Notes under the pieces: model-generated | Seen by the model: only the letters and a program-made list of their open reading frames with translations | The model's database searches: none | Told to the model about the DNA's origin: nothing | Assembly (NCBI GenBank): GCA_031216445.1 | Contig: CM062214.1 | Coordinates: forward strand, 9,097,001-9,161,000 | Origin: Lateolabrax maculatus | Taxonomy: Eukaryota > Chordata > Actinopteri > Acropomatiformes > Lateolabracidae | DNA: 64,000 nt | Reading direction: 5' to 3' | Translations under genes and position numbers: made by a program | Shown: piece by piece, positions 57,157-64,000 of the stretch | How the letters are laid out: each line of letters opens with the position of its first letter | Position numbering within the stretch: position 1 is the first letter of the stretch

Positions 57157-58856
57157 ACCAGACCCCGTCTTTTAGAGTCAAAATAACTCTGTAAGATCAT
57201 TACGACTGTAATACTGTTTCTCTATTGAAATCATATCTGTGGTCCAAAAAATTGCTGGATCAGCTGGCCACAGTAAAAAATGCTGGATCATTAAGAGTTG
57301 TATTGAACCCAGTAAAATGGAAGAAATAACTATTTAGCTGCGGCAGGGGAAATCAAATTATACTTATTTGTTTTATTCAGTGCTTCACTTTCTAAAATCA
57401 ACCACAGTTCATGATAAGGTCAGTATAATTTTTACAAAAACAGCATGGAAGATCTGTTTTCAATAGCTCAGTAATGAGACAGTGGGACCACCATCTAGAC
57501 TGGGGAGCAAAAACAAGGGGATAGATAGAAAAACTCAAATATAATGAAGTCTCTGAAGCAAACAGCCTCTCTAACAGCCAAAACTTCATGTTGACCACAG
57601 TCCTTGGATTCAGCACTGCATACTGTCTTATTATCTAGAGGCCAAAGCATAGGCCATCCCATATATTGTGCAGTATATTACCAAAACTGGTAACATTGTG
57701 CAATACTGGGACAGATCATGATGAATACAATCTATATACATCTGACTCCAGCATTGCTAACAGACAGTGATTCACTGACAGATAATATCTCTGGGTATTA
57801 TAGCATAAACCACACTTCCTGTCGTACCTGAGACGTATGACTGTGTCACTATCAACCACAGGGCGAAGTTCACATCCAACTGCACCTACAGCACAGAATC
57901 CTCAGCTGCATGTTTGCACAAGCACCCCGCAGAGTTGCAAGATAAGACAAAGCCATGTGAGTCTCAGCGGGTCATGCCCAGACGCTGCACACTACAGACA
58001 TGTACTTGGATCCTAGTTTTCCGAGAAACACAGACTGCTTAATCAGACTGAAGCCTGGGCAAACTTTCAGCTCCAGCTGGCAGGCTGCAGCTCTGCAAAA
58101 ATTCCATCTGGAAGGCCGCGTGGAGACGGATCCCAAGGCTGTTTCTGATCAGGCTTTAAAAGACTGAGACACAGAACCGCACAAGGATTCCTGTCCGTTA
58201 AACTTATTTTTGCATGTTTCTGAGTGAAGTGGCCTTCTCCAGAATGTAAAAAAATGTGCCCTCCAGCATGCAGATGGTTACACAACAGGCTGGGACCTGC
58301 CTCTGAAAACTTCATACCTGCTGAGCAGCCAGTAAGTCAGACATGGTGTGTAAACAAGGGCTATAATATAGGTGTGTTACAGTCTGGCCATTCCATGCTT
58401 TCCCAACCAGCCTGAAAAAGACACACCATGGCTAATACAAGAGCCACAAAGTCATAACACTGAGTCACCAGAAAGACAGTAAAAGACCATCTTAGGAATT
58501 ATTACAGGCTATAAAGTCTTTTATAGCCTGTAATAATTTCTAAGATGGTTGCTCTAAGGTAGAACTGCACAGGAGAGCCACAGGGAAGTTTCCCTTCCTA
58601 TGAAATATACATGTCATAAACATGCAAAATCAGTCCAGATAAGATGGACAGTGTGATTCAAGAAGTAACCTACTGAATTAGGTTGTGGACCGTGAGGTGG
58701 ATCACTTTGGATCTCTTACAGGAGGTTGTGGGATAGTGTGGCTGCGTTACGGAGGTGATATCCCGGCACTCCTGACAACTCACCTGCGTCCCCTGGCTCC
58801 GCGGTGTCCAGGTTGGGCTGTTTCCTGCGGAAAGCGACTCTGTTGAACCCCTCCAT
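13056..58856 (-). CDS. fgd4: FYVE, RhoGEF and PH domain protein 4 (frabin), complete gene
   Basis: This is a guanine-nucleotide exchange factor for Cdc42 that links actin, Rho GTPase signalling and phosphoinositide membranes; human FGD4 defects cause Charcot-Marie-Tooth type 4H. Exons from high to low: 58784-58856, 31146-31229 (cassette), 22795-22947, 21504-21705, 18551-18968, 16700-16789, 16400-16545, 16065-16221, 15780-15918, 15629-15687, 15398-15544, 14848-15020, 14464-14494, 14286-14366, 14074-14199, 13673-13810, 13430-13570, 13056-13325. All borders are GT-AG and phases agree. They give 847 residues, or 875 with the cassette (human about 766). Without the cassette: N-terminal region 1-282, DH about 285-478, PH1 about 503-604, FYVE about 630-697, PH2 about 715-825. 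The start is ATG at 58856 in a good Kozak context. I cannot say whether it is the a or b teleost paralogue. Confidence 0.93.
13673..14199 (-). CDS. fgd4: fgd4 copy B exons for the FYVE zinc finger
   Basis: Exons 14074-14199 and 13673-13810 carry WIRD, paired CxxC motifs (CMKC, CRAC, CWKC, CKDC) and the RRRHHCR basic patch, the signature of phosphoinositide-binding FYVE domains. The exon junction falls directly after CRACGY. All eight zinc ligands are present in both copies. Confidence 0.93.
14286..15544 (-). CDS. fgd4: fgd4 copy B exons for the first PH domain and linker
   Basis: Exons 15398-15544, 14848-15020, 14464-14494 (31 bases) and 14286-14366 encode EIYEMLGEEEDIVNPSNE, then the PH domain (IKEGHILKLAARN to DKAGWIKAFQETIE) and a short linker. 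The 31-base exon is confirmed by phase: AG from the previous exon plus its first C makes Ser, and the frame continues into DKAGWIK. Confidence 0.92.
15629..16789 (-). CDS. fgd4: fgd4 copy B exons for the DH (RhoGEF) domain
   Basis: Exons 16700-16789, 16400-16545, 16065-16221, 15780-15918 and 15629-15687 encode the catalytic Dbl-homology domain. It begins at NEQKLFKIASELLHTEKAYV and includes FSNISSIHAFHSQFLLPDLE, TPRIGDILQKL and LTLQHHMLEPVQRVPRYEML, which is conserved region 3 of DH domains. No catalytic segment is missing. Confidence 0.93.
16916..18550 (-). other. fgd4 intron (native sequence beyond the duplication)
   Basis: No exons are found here. It contains a run of G (18172-18189) immediately followed downstream by a (CA)n microsatellite at about 18270-18313. 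Several short open frames are chance. Confidence 0.6.
18172..18313. repeat. G run followed by (CA)n microsatellite
   Basis: Eighteen consecutive G at 18172-18189 are followed 80 bases later by a CA tract of about 44 bases. Confidence 0.9.
18551..18968 (-). CDS. fgd4: fgd4 N-terminal acidic/low-complexity exon
   Basis: This 418-base exon encodes 139 residues rich in Glu, Asp, Ser and His (for example MEQDKEKEEEQELNSESARI and HTECEDGETKTESE). It is poorly conserved and probably disordered, matching the N-terminal region of frabin in position. It starts with one base completing a Ser codon and ends ..DHK|, which joins the DH exon ETNEQKL. The acceptor is preceded by a pyrimidine tract (18969-18985). 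Confidence 0.85.
20098..20146. repeat. (CA)n microsatellite
   Basis: An uninterrupted CA tract of about 49 bases in an fgd4 intron. Confidence 0.92.
21270..21316. repeat. Perfect 21-bp inverted repeat with 5-base loop
   Basis: The arms are 21270-21290 and 21296-21316, built on aacatcattaagcagtctgc and its exact reverse complement, with the loop cggtc. It lies in an fgd4 intron about 200 bases downstream (lower coordinate) of exon 21504-21705. Confidence 0.9.
21504..21705 (-). CDS. fgd4: fgd4 exon with poly-Gly tract and HSKVSDLISRFE motif
   Basis: This 202-base exon begins with two bases of a Val codon. It encodes a Pro-rich stretch (PPKPPHLQSPVTELL), then MEGG followed by a run of nine Gly from a (GGA)n repeat, then REKHSKVSDLISRFEEN. 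The KHSKVSDLIS motif is the start of the N-terminal actin-binding region of the common human FGD4 isoform. The internal Met at MEGG could serve as an alternative start when upstream exons are skipped. Confidence 0.9.
22095..22548 (+). repeat. Dispersed repeat family 1, copy 1
   Basis: It shares blocks with 43711-44112: a tacatttact block at the start, agtactttnactttnngtacttt in the middle, then a gacttttact block, a cggagtntttnnac-like block, gtggtatt and a final ggatctga..cttc..ccac. I recognise this as a repeat common in percomorph genomes. It is probably a non-autonomous transposon, but its class is not assigned here. Confidence 0.7.
22190..22266 (+). repeat. Dispersed repeat family 5 fragment (ends attagttgcagtcct)
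   Basis: The sequence aataatcgattaat, gaaaataatc and attagttgcagtcct is shared with about 24395-24450, which ends ttgattgcagcccta. It is inserted inside the family 1 copy. Confidence 0.55.
22795..22947 (-). CDS. fgd4: fgd4 Ser/Arg/Gly-rich N-terminal exon
   Basis: This 153-base exon has an acceptor after ctgtgtgaccttcag and a donor at AAG|GTACAT. It begins with two bases, completing the Ala codon left open by exon 58784-58856, and ends with one base completed by the next exon. It encodes LGSSPACKSNSPPSVQ, GGRLTDKS and a SRPRSQSKPQ tail, a disordered basic linker. It has no Met in frame, so it needs an upstream start. Confidence 0.75.
23459..23525. repeat. (CA)n microsatellite
   Basis: A CA tract with an aaacac interruption near 23485. 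Confidence 0.9.
26320..26880 (+). repeat. Dispersed repeat family 2, copy 1
   Basis: It contains repeated modules such as attgccatgaaat, tggtccccagaagatgaatcc, tgctaatgttaagcaggta and catcctctggggaacatgaatg. These recur at 32095-32405 and 42985-43445, with fragments near 24110-24240 and 51080-51560. The modules repeat internally. It is a well-known style of percomorph repeat; its class is not assigned. Confidence 0.7.
27972..28169 (-). other. Possible alternative fgd4 first exon (weak)
   Basis: On the minus strand there is an AT-rich ctttttaaaaag box near 28188-28199, an ATG at about 28092 and a good donor (CACAGG|GTGAGT, exon edge near 27973). The frame ends with two bases, which is incompatible with exon 22795-22947 but compatible with 18551-18968. 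FGD4 has several first exons in mammals. This is inference from signals only. Confidence 0.2.
28207..28261. repeat. (CA)n microsatellite
   Basis: A CA tract with one aa interruption near the left end. Confidence 0.9.
29077..29109. repeat. 15-bp perfect hairpin
   Basis: The arms aaacacaacatcaca (29077-29091) and tgtgatgttgtgttt (29095-29109) are exact reverse complements separated by gga. It lies inside the fgd4 intron. Confidence 0.85.
29956..30040. repeat. (GT)n with GC-rich interruptions
   Basis: A GT tract passing into gtgcgtgcgtgt and gtgcgcgcgc: alternating purine-pyrimidine throughout, a Z-DNA-prone sequence. Confidence 0.9.
31146..31229 (-). CDS. fgd4: fgd4 cassette exon (28 codons)
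   Basis: An 84-base minus-strand exon has acceptor gttgttgcag and donor AGAG|GTGGGC. It starts with two bases and ends with one, exactly the phase between exons 58784-58856 and 22795-22947, so inclusion or skipping keeps the frame. It reads KKDKAGCFKSKSADEEACVA then VKIEQSR, charged and codon-like, unlike the surrounding intron. The 175-codon open frame on the opposite strand (31132-31659) is judged a shadow. Confidence 0.7.
31810..31879. repeat. Split (CA)n microsatellite
   Basis: Two CA tracts separated by actattaaaaata. Confidence 0.9.
32095..32405 (+). repeat. Dispersed repeat family 2, copy 2
   Basis: It shares ctgacttttcccctagtgcc, caacaactattggatggatt, catgaaacttggtac and gtagactcttagtcttgttt with the copies at 26320-26880 and 42985-43445. 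Confidence 0.7.
33073..33110. repeat. (CA)n microsatellite
   Basis: An uninterrupted CA tract. Confidence 0.9.
36770..36995 (+). repeat. Dispersed repeat family 3, copy 1
   Basis: It contains tttagctgctaaatcctcca, tgctgtttggtgctgagcag, aagtggagagcttttttgct and tttgatgagagctgtgagag. The same blocks recur at 55255-55448 and the downstream part recurs at 47580-47740 and 56015-56110. Confidence 0.7.
41730..41890 (-). promoter_or_regulatory. Candidate alternative fgd4 promoter / 5' non-coding exon
   Basis: On the minus strand a GC-richer stretch (about 41740-41880) ends in a clean donor, CGCTCAG|GTTAGTG at 41730. No ATG opens a frame into it. It could be a 5' UTR exon spliced to 21504-21705, whose MEGG methionine would then start translation. 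There is a CT/CA repeat just upstream (41926-41970). Confidence 0.25.
41926..41973. repeat. (CT)n-(CA)n compound microsatellite
   Basis: A ctctct tract joined through tgcg to a CA tract. Confidence 0.9.
42985..43445 (+). repeat. Dispersed repeat family 2, copy 3
   Basis: It shares gattgttatgaaattttgta, gtgatcctctgacttttcct, tagcaccaccatgaggttga and gtagagacttagtcttgta with the other copies. The module 'wait-clause' (atggattgccatgaaat) occurs twice within the copy. Confidence 0.7.
43711..44112 (+). repeat. Dispersed repeat family 1, copy 2
   Basis: It contains aagtacatttacttgagtag, agtactttaacttttggtac, cggacttttacttgtaacag, ctacactgtggtatta and a gagcacttct...cctccac end, matching the order of blocks in 22095-22548 but without the nested insertion. 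Confidence 0.7.
47575..47740 (+). repeat. Dispersed repeat family 3, partial copy
   Basis: The blocks gagagtgaaccgtaacagta, aaaatgctccatagagctga and actgcagggtctgatgag correspond to the downstream half of family 3. Confidence 0.55.
48421..48505. repeat. Compound microsatellite: (CA)n - C run - (CA)n
   Basis: A (CA)n tract, gacagaca units, an uninterrupted run of about 26 C, and a further (CA)n tract lie directly adjacent. The exact length is probably uncertain in the assembly. Confidence 0.9.
48788..48845. repeat. (CA)n microsatellite
   Basis: An almost pure CA tract with cccaca and cataca interruptions. Confidence 0.9.
55255..56115 (+). repeat. Dispersed repeat family 3, copy split by a solo LTR
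   Basis: The left part 55255-55448 matches 36770-36995 (ctgctaaatgctccaccatg, gctgtttggtgctgg). The right part 56015-56115 continues with gaaccaaaacagtaaag and accaaaacaatgagctga, the order seen at 47575-47740. The intervening 55454-56014 is the inserted LTR. Confidence 0.7.
55454..56014 (+). mobile_element. Solo LTR (561 bp) with 5-bp target duplication
   Basis: It starts TGTGAAGGAA and ends TTCCATCACA, an imperfect 10-base inverted terminal repeat with TG...CA ends. The 5-base sequence gtagt flanks it directly on both sides (55449-55453 and 56015-56019). AATAAA is at 55936-55941, followed by a short GT/T-containing stretch before the end, as in an LTR R-U5 region. There is no internal coding sequence, so the element recombined out and left one LTR. 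The superfamily (Gypsy, Bel-Pao or ERV) cannot be told from the LTR alone. It is unrelated in visible sequence to the LTR at 3275-4472. Confidence 0.85.
57084..57153. repeat. (TA)n microsatellite
   Basis: An uninterrupted TA alternation of about 70 bases, strongly palindromic and prone to cruciform formation and length change. Confidence 0.95.
58486..58549. repeat. 30-bp hairpin with 4-base loop
   Basis: The arms 58486-58515 and 58520-58549 (accatcttag..., ...ctaagatggt) pair at every position except one, which is G/T on the plus strand. The loop is gtct. It lies about 235 bases inside fgd4 intron 1. Confidence 0.9.
58784..58856 (-). CDS. fgd4: fgd4 first coding exon
   Basis: It begins ATG GAG GGG in context gaga-ATG-G (purine at -3, G at +4), reads MEGFNRVAFRRKQPNLDTAE then PGDA, and ends with one base before a consensus donor GTGAGT. 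The phase fits both the cassette exon and exon 22795-22947. It lies in the only strongly GC-rich, CpG-rich region of the right half. The assignment to fgd4 rests on phase, strand, splice signals and the absence of any other gene between; no transcript evidence is available. Confidence 0.72.
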
Positions 58857-59200
58857 TCTCCTGCGAGGCGGCGACCGCTCCAGCATCGAGAGACTGACGC
58901 GGGACGTGGTTCAAACGGCGGAGGCTGTCCGCGGGGAGGACGCGGGGTTGGGGAAAGGAGCGCAGCCGGCCGCCGCGCCGCAAACTCCCGGTGACGCGTC
59001 CGGCCGCGCCTGTCACAGACACCCGGACACCCGCCGGACACGCAGCGCAGCTTGGAGAACAGCTGTGCACATGTGTCTGCCGGCTGGACATCACCCACTT
59101 TCACTCTGAGCAATGACACCTTGATGCGGGTGTTTCCCAAGACCCCGCCCCGGCCGCCCCCCCCCCCTCCTCAGTGCGCACTGGTGGAGCAGCTCCTTGT
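58857..59200 (-). promoter_or_regulatory. fgd4 5' UTR and CpG-rich promoter region
   Basis: The stretch around 58860-59060 is unusually rich in CG dinucleotides (cgcgggg, ccggccgccgcg, gcgtccggccgcg), in contrast to the AT-rich surroundings. It is placed immediately upstream of the first coding exon on the minus strand. A C-run (59152-59168) and a (CA)n tract (59240-59265) border it. No TATA box is obvious, which suits a CpG-island promoter. Confidence 0.55.
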
Positions 59201-59238
59201 TATTACACCCAGACAATGTCCGTACTGTCGACCATCCG

Positions 59239-59269
<31 letters not shown>

Positions 59270-60044
59270 TAATATTATATTTAATCTCGCATCATTATTA
59301 GTCGGAGATAAAAAAGTCACTCGTGAGAGATTTAACTGTTAACAACGTCTTAAAGTAAAATAAAATAAAGTAAGTAAGTAAGTAAGATAGAGTCTTATCC
59401 GTGACACAGTAAGCCATAATTATGATTATTACAAACTGGACGTTTTAAGGTGCTAAATTACTCATGAGAAAATTATAAATCTAAATTATGAGATACTCAT
59501 ATCATATGATAGATATTATCAAGAGTATGAGATAAGCATAGCAATTGGTCAAAATTAGCTGTGGGGAAAAAAAATCGAATTCTAAGTCAAAATAATGAGC
59601 AAAATATATTTTTTATTTTATAATAATTTAAAATCAATTTTTTTTGGGGGAAGGAATGGGCTTCTGTATGTCACAAGACAAGCTGGATCCATCAAGTGTT
59701 TTGACAGTTTGCTCAGGGCTTACACAATATGTCACTGTATGTTTGACATTCAGTTTCGCAATGGTGATCAAGCTATAGTCAGGAAATAATGTGACCTTGT
59801 CATAGTTATGTGGCTGATTGTTGAACGTATTTGAGACTTGATGTTAATGCAGATGCAGAGAAAAAATGATGGATCAATGTGTATTCTCTCTGGTGCTTTT
59901 CTTCTTTTTTAACCGATTGTGGGCTATCTATGTGAATGTATGGACCCGGGTACCAACTCCAGAAGCAGCAAGTTCATTTCTTCTTTAAAACGATAGCGAT
60001 AGATTAACACAATATACATAAAATATACAAACACAAAGTCACAT
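59201..60044. other. Intergenic region upstream of fgd4
   Basis: It is AT-rich apart from the (CA)n tract, with (TAAG)n-like repeats near 59365-59390. No coding exon is recognised. Confidence 0.5.
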
Positions 60045-62175
60045 ACAAATCCAAGGACAGGTCTTTTATTTACTTGTGAAACCAATTAAACACTGTTTCA
60101 AATGGAGGAGAAACTGTAAAACCCACTGTAGTACAGGATACAGCTATTGTTCTTTTTAAACCAGGATTTTTTTCTTTCATTGGTTTAGTCTCTCTCCATC
60201 CGCTGCTATATTGTGCAAACAAAAACCAAGAGAGTTAGGTCACCAATGAGCTTGCATGGGTTTAGGAGCTACTTTTGGACAACAAATATTTTCATCAGTC
60301 TGTAGTTGCAAAAGTAACAATCGACACTGTTAACAAATACAAATCCAACAAATGTACACACAGAAAACAGAAAAAGTCCACCCATTCATTGCTGATGTAA
60401 CAAAAAAGCTTTTATATGTCATTACAACACTATAGTGGCTATGTATGTTCAGTTTATCCGTTTCACATCCATCTGGCAATAGTATGTATTCAGTGCAGTG
60501 AGGAGAACATTAACATTAAAGACATTCTGAGGGCATAAAGACAGAGGGATGGGACTTCAATTATGAAATAAACGTTACACATTACATCCATCTCAGTCAG
60601 ACTCAGTCCCATTCCTCTGTGAATAAAACAGTGTTTCAAAGAGAAAACAATATCCTGATTGTATCGGTGTAGCACTGTTAACTGTGTCCCTATATTTTTG
60701 GGGGAGAAAGTTGGGGACACTCTTGCTGTCTTGCCTTTCTTTTCCGCTTGCTGGTTGTTAGTTTGTGTTGAAAGATTAAGTAAATCTTATTCAGATCAGT
60801 CTACGACCGGTGCTACTGCTATTGCTGTAATGCATAGTGCATAATTGTGCTTGGACAGTACTGCATACTGTTTGGAAGAAGCATGTGGAGACAGCTAAAC
60901 ATGGAGATGTTACAATGACAGAAAAGTGCAGCTTAGGATACTAAAAAAGGAAAATCTAAATTGACTTTTCTGTCACTGTAAGAGGAACTAAGAGTGGAAA
61001 GGTTGTGACTAATACAGTGAAAGCGCTCACAGAGAAGACAGAGAATTACAGCAGGCACACCATTGGGGAATCCTCTGTTCTTAACTAATGTTAAAAAAAT
61101 GGAGGTCAGTTCACTCCATGGTCACTTAAACCTGTGCAATTCAAAAGGCAAAAACCCAGGCCAACAGCCCTAGTCCTGATTTCACACACTCAGCCTCTTG
61201 TCTGTCCCAGTCTCTGAAGAGATCTGAGCTACATAACAGACACAACCATGTCACTAGAGTCTGCTGTAAAAATAAATACAAATAATAGGAGGTATAAAAT
61301 AGTCTTTATGCACATGATTTGCCAAAAAAAAACTCTTGGTATAAAAAAAAACCCCACAAGCATCCCAAGAAAGACTAGTGACGTTAGAAAGGTAGCTGAA
61401 ATCCACCCATCACCACCACAAGAAACAATTTTCTTGTAAAAAAAAGTTTACCTTCATTAGTCTGTTTGCAATGTCAAACCCAGTGTCCTCTAACACTCCA
61501 ATGTAAAAATGGCATACATATTCTTCGATTATTATACTGACAAAAACATTTGAAATGCTGTATAGTATGGTTAGGCAAGTTTTAAATCTGTTCACTAGAC
61601 CAGAAAATAACTTTTGCAATGACAAAGTTCTCAAGAACAGAATCGGCCATGTACAGTAGTGAATGGGCTAAATTGTCTGTGATCACTGAAGTCTTCACCA
61701 CAGCAGTAAAACACTTCTTGGGTTCTATCTTGAAGAATGACCAACAAACACAGAAAAAACATTCCAGTAATAAATATCTCAGAAATGTCACAAATCAATT
61801 TTGTAAATAAATAATCAATAGAGTAAATAAATTATAAATAAATACTAATACGAATAAGGGAAAAGATTCCCATGATTTGTCACTCTGGCATTTTGCACCT
61901 CAGTTCAGGCTGTTCCAGGACAGGATGTCTCTTCCAGAGAAGAAGAGAGCGTCCTGCTCTTCTTCTGCGACCCAGGTAACCAGGAGGCCTGCCGAGGGCC
62001 GGACCATGTAGCGTTTTTGGGAGGTGGTGCGGGGTGCGGGGGGTCACAGAGTCCAGTGAGCACCAGGCCGAACTGTGAGGTTTGGGGGAATTAATCTGAG
62101 GGAACCCCCGTCTAAAGTGTCTCTGTCTCTGCATGACTCCTTCCAGATCAAGGCCGGGGCCTGGGCTGGATCAGG
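60045..62175 (-). other. Probable long 3' UTR of the neighbouring minus-strand gene
   Basis: Repeat-free sequence runs from the stop at 62176-62178 to a minus-strand AATAAA (plus-strand tttatt, 60065-60070). The open frame at 61880-62134 lies downstream of the stop and is taken as non-coding. Confidence 0.45.
60065..60070 (-). terminator. Candidate polyadenylation signal of the neighbouring gene
   Basis: AATAAA on the minus strand at the left limit of the repeat-free stretch; there are other AATAAA-like sites near 59615. Confidence 0.35.
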
Positions 62176-62296
62176 TTAGGTGCCAGGGGGCTGGGGTTGC
62201 TGGGCCAGACAGTTACGGGGGTCGCAGGGAGAGAGAAGGTTACTGCCGTTGGACAGGACAGCGTGGTTTTCCTGGAGGTCTGCCAAAAATTTAGGA
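62176..62296 (-). CDS. Terminal coding exon of an unidentified minus-strand gene (bicd1 by synteny?)
   Basis: The acceptor ttcttcctacag is followed by 121 bases that encode PKFLADLQENHAVLSNG, SNLLSPCDPRNCLAQQPQ and PPGT, then TAA. The first base completes a Ser codon with AG from the exon at 63519-63594. I do not recognise the protein from this short tail. In tetrapods BICD1 lies directly upstream of FGD4 on the same strand, so bicd1 is a candidate by position only. The rest of the gene is beyond the window or in short exons I could not identify. Confidence 0.55.
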
Positions 62297-63518
62297 CTGT
62301 AGGAAGAAAGACAGACAAGAGAATAAATAAAAATGAGTGAAAAGGACTGGTGGTCTAAGGCCTACTGAAGAGGGGAGCAGTTGTTGAAAGAATAAGGTTA
62401 CACCAAATCAACAAACAAAAATGACAAGGGCAAAAATAGTGACATGTTTTCTTAAAAGGAAAAGTTTTTGGGAGTTACACTTATTCGCTTTCTTGCCAGC
62501 GTTTGAAATGACAATTTGTTTTTTGTACAGCCTACTCAAACTGGATATAATGTGTCATTAGTGAACTTTTGAGACGCTGGTAGGTGGATTTTGTTACCTT
62601 TGGACAGAGGCAGACTACTTTCGTTTACTTACTTACGCTACTTGTTTCCCCCAGTTTCCAATCTTTGTGCAAAGCTAAGATGCAAGCAGCAGCTTCATAT
62701 TTAGCGTACAGACATGTGAGCGGTATTAATCTTTTCATTTAATGCTTGTCAAGAAAGGATATTACCCAAAAGTCAAACTAGTCCTTTAAAACCACCCCAG
62801 AGACAAGAGAAGGACTGTTCATATTATAATTCAAGACAAATTTGAATTATACATGGGTTGGAGAGAAAGACAAACCAACACCAAAACCAATCATGGTCTA
62901 AGATCTGTCAGCAGTTCCGTAGCTGCCTTGTATGAATGTCTCAGTTCACTGACAAAAATAGACTTGTTGCCTTGTTTCATTATTATTAATCACACCAGTG
63001 CCTTTTCTGCTATGGGAAGTCAAAATGTCTGCCCTGAAAAAGGTCTATAAAAGAGAAAACTATAGTGCACCTATCAATCAAGTTATTTAACTTTTATTGT
63101 TGACACAACAGTTTAACATTCATGTTTTATTTAAATTGCAAGTATGAAAAGGGGAATTGACATTAAATATATACAGCAAAAGCATGTATAGAAAACTACC
63201 ATGCAAGACTGTACATGCAAAGTGAAAAACAATTCTTTCACTTCCTCGCCCAGTGATAACTGTTGATTGTTTACACAAGACAAGGGTCCGATAATATGTT
63301 CATAACAAGTTCATGTAAGGCGTGAAAACTGAGAGCATGCAGGACCATTTAACCTGTGCAGATGCAGGTGTGCAACTATGAAAACACGTGACAACATCTA
63401 CGAGCATTAGAAAGTGATTCGGCTGCCACCGTGACTTTAGAGCGTGTAATAGATCGAGATTTAGATGGATAGATAGATGTCAGTGAGCCTACAACTAACA
63501 AGTTCTACAGCTTGTTAC
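62297..63518 (-). other. Intron of the unidentified gene
   Basis: It contains a dispersed repeat at 62465-62790. No exon is seen elsewhere. Confidence 0.4.
62465..62790 (+). repeat. Dispersed repeat family 4 (acttattcgctttcttgcc)
   Basis: It contains cacttattcgctttcttgcc, a ttgttacctttggacagagg block and a later ...gtttcccccagtttccaatc block. I recognise this from many percomorph introns. It appears once in this window, so the assignment rests on memory of the family. Confidence 0.55.
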
Positions 63519-63594
63519 CTGCAGGCTAGGGAGGCTCTCCCTCGCCTTAGTTGAGGGGAGAGTGACGGTACTGAGGCAGCAGGCTGCTGACAAT
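63519..63594 (-). CDS. Penultimate coding exon of the unidentified minus-strand gene
   Basis: The acceptor tttcttgtag and donor CTGCAG|GTAACA bound 76 bases. In the frame that fits the terminal exon they encode CQQPAASVPSLSPQLRRGR followed by ASLAC: Ser/Pro-rich, with a basic RRGRAS site that resembles a kinase consensus. The exon starts with two bases and ends with AG, which matches the terminal exon's leading T (Ser). Only the phase match and splice signals support it. Confidence 0.45.
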
Positions 63595-64000
63595 CTACAA
63601 GAAACTGATAAATTAGACAGATATACAGAGTGGTGACACTCAGGGTTAGACGATAGGACAGAGAAAAACATGGAGCACAAGACAGGGGAAGGCCTTGACA
63701 GAGACATAGAGACAAGCTAACATTCTTATACTGAAGCATCAGTCTGATCCTGGTCAATATACAGTTGTTCTCATGACACTTCCATAGAATTCTGCAACTT
63801 TTTGTTTCACATGATGTAGGGGATAATCATCAGGGAAATCAGTGTTTAACAATGTAAATGAATGGGAGAAGCCTGAGAGAAAGGAGAGCAAGAGGAGAAA
63901 CATGAGCAAAGGAGGCAGAAGAAAATACTTGAGTGTAACGCAAGTGGCTGTTGCCACTGCATGTCAATTACAGTACATGCGTGCAAAGTGTGAATGTTAC
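63595..64000 (-). other. Unassigned sequence at the right edge
   Basis: Presumably intron of the same gene. I see no further exon. Confidence 0.35.

Larger units (their letters stand above)
41891..58783 (-). other. Long 5' intron of fgd4, distal part
   Basis: It contains microsatellites at 41926-41970, 48421-48505, 48788-48845 and 57084-57153, repeat families 1, 2 and 3, a solo LTR at 55454-56014 and a 30-bp hairpin at 58486-58549. Two short coding-like plus-strand stretches (52194 and 53050) are described under findings. No gene is firmly supported. Confidence 0.5.

Noticed and set aside
58670..59140. 156-codon minus-strand frame over the GC-rich region
   Set aside because: It overlaps the fgd4 first exon in a different frame and runs through its donor site. 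CpG-rich DNA gives long chance frames.
61880..62134. 84-codon minus-strand frame rich in Arg and Pro
   Set aside because: It is downstream of the in-frame stop of the terminal exon at 62176-62296 and most likely 3' UTR.

Overview
The window is vertebrate nuclear DNA, almost certainly from a teleost of the percomorph type. It has GT-AG introns, very abundant (CA)n/(GT)n microsatellites, a Ty3/Gypsy LTR retrotransposon and several interspersed repeat families that I recognise from spiny-rayed fish. There are no prokaryotic features. Gene calls rest on manual exon reconstruction with splice-site and phase checks, and on recognising FGD4 (frabin) and NUP205 sequence.

Layout: (1) 1-4472 is the 3' part of a Gypsy element: an open pol frame (RT, RNase H, integrase) and its 3' LTR. 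(2) 4473-8819 is a 5'-truncated copy of the fgd4 3' half on the minus strand (copy A, DH-PH-FYVE-PH). (3) 8820-11035 holds the last six exons and 3' UTR of nup205 on the plus strand, without the rest of that gene. (4) 11500-58856 is the complete fgd4 gene on the minus strand (copy B). Its DH-to-stop exons at 13056-16789 are near-identical to copy A. Its N-terminal exons are at 18551-18968, 21504-21705, 22795-22947, 31146-31229 (cassette) and 58784-58856, and first-intron sequence of about 36 kb is full of microsatellites and old repeats. (5) 58857-59200 is a GC-rich promoter region. (6) 60045-63594 is the 3' end of a further minus-strand gene, not firmly identified; bicd1 is a synteny-based guess.

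The central observation is a tandem duplication of the nup205-3'/fgd4-3' convergent junction. The order [fgd4 3' half][nup205 3' end][full fgd4] is what a direct tandem duplication of a segment from a nup205 intron to an fgd4 intron would produce. The Gypsy element then entered copy A only: a 5-bp target duplication is inferred and the unoccupied site is preserved in copy B. The duplicated fgd4 half keeps an open frame across 13 exons. A solo LTR with a perfect 5-bp target duplication lies in another repeat at 55454-56014. I found no CRISPR, tRNA, rRNA or novel gene system. The interesting material is structural and evolutionary.
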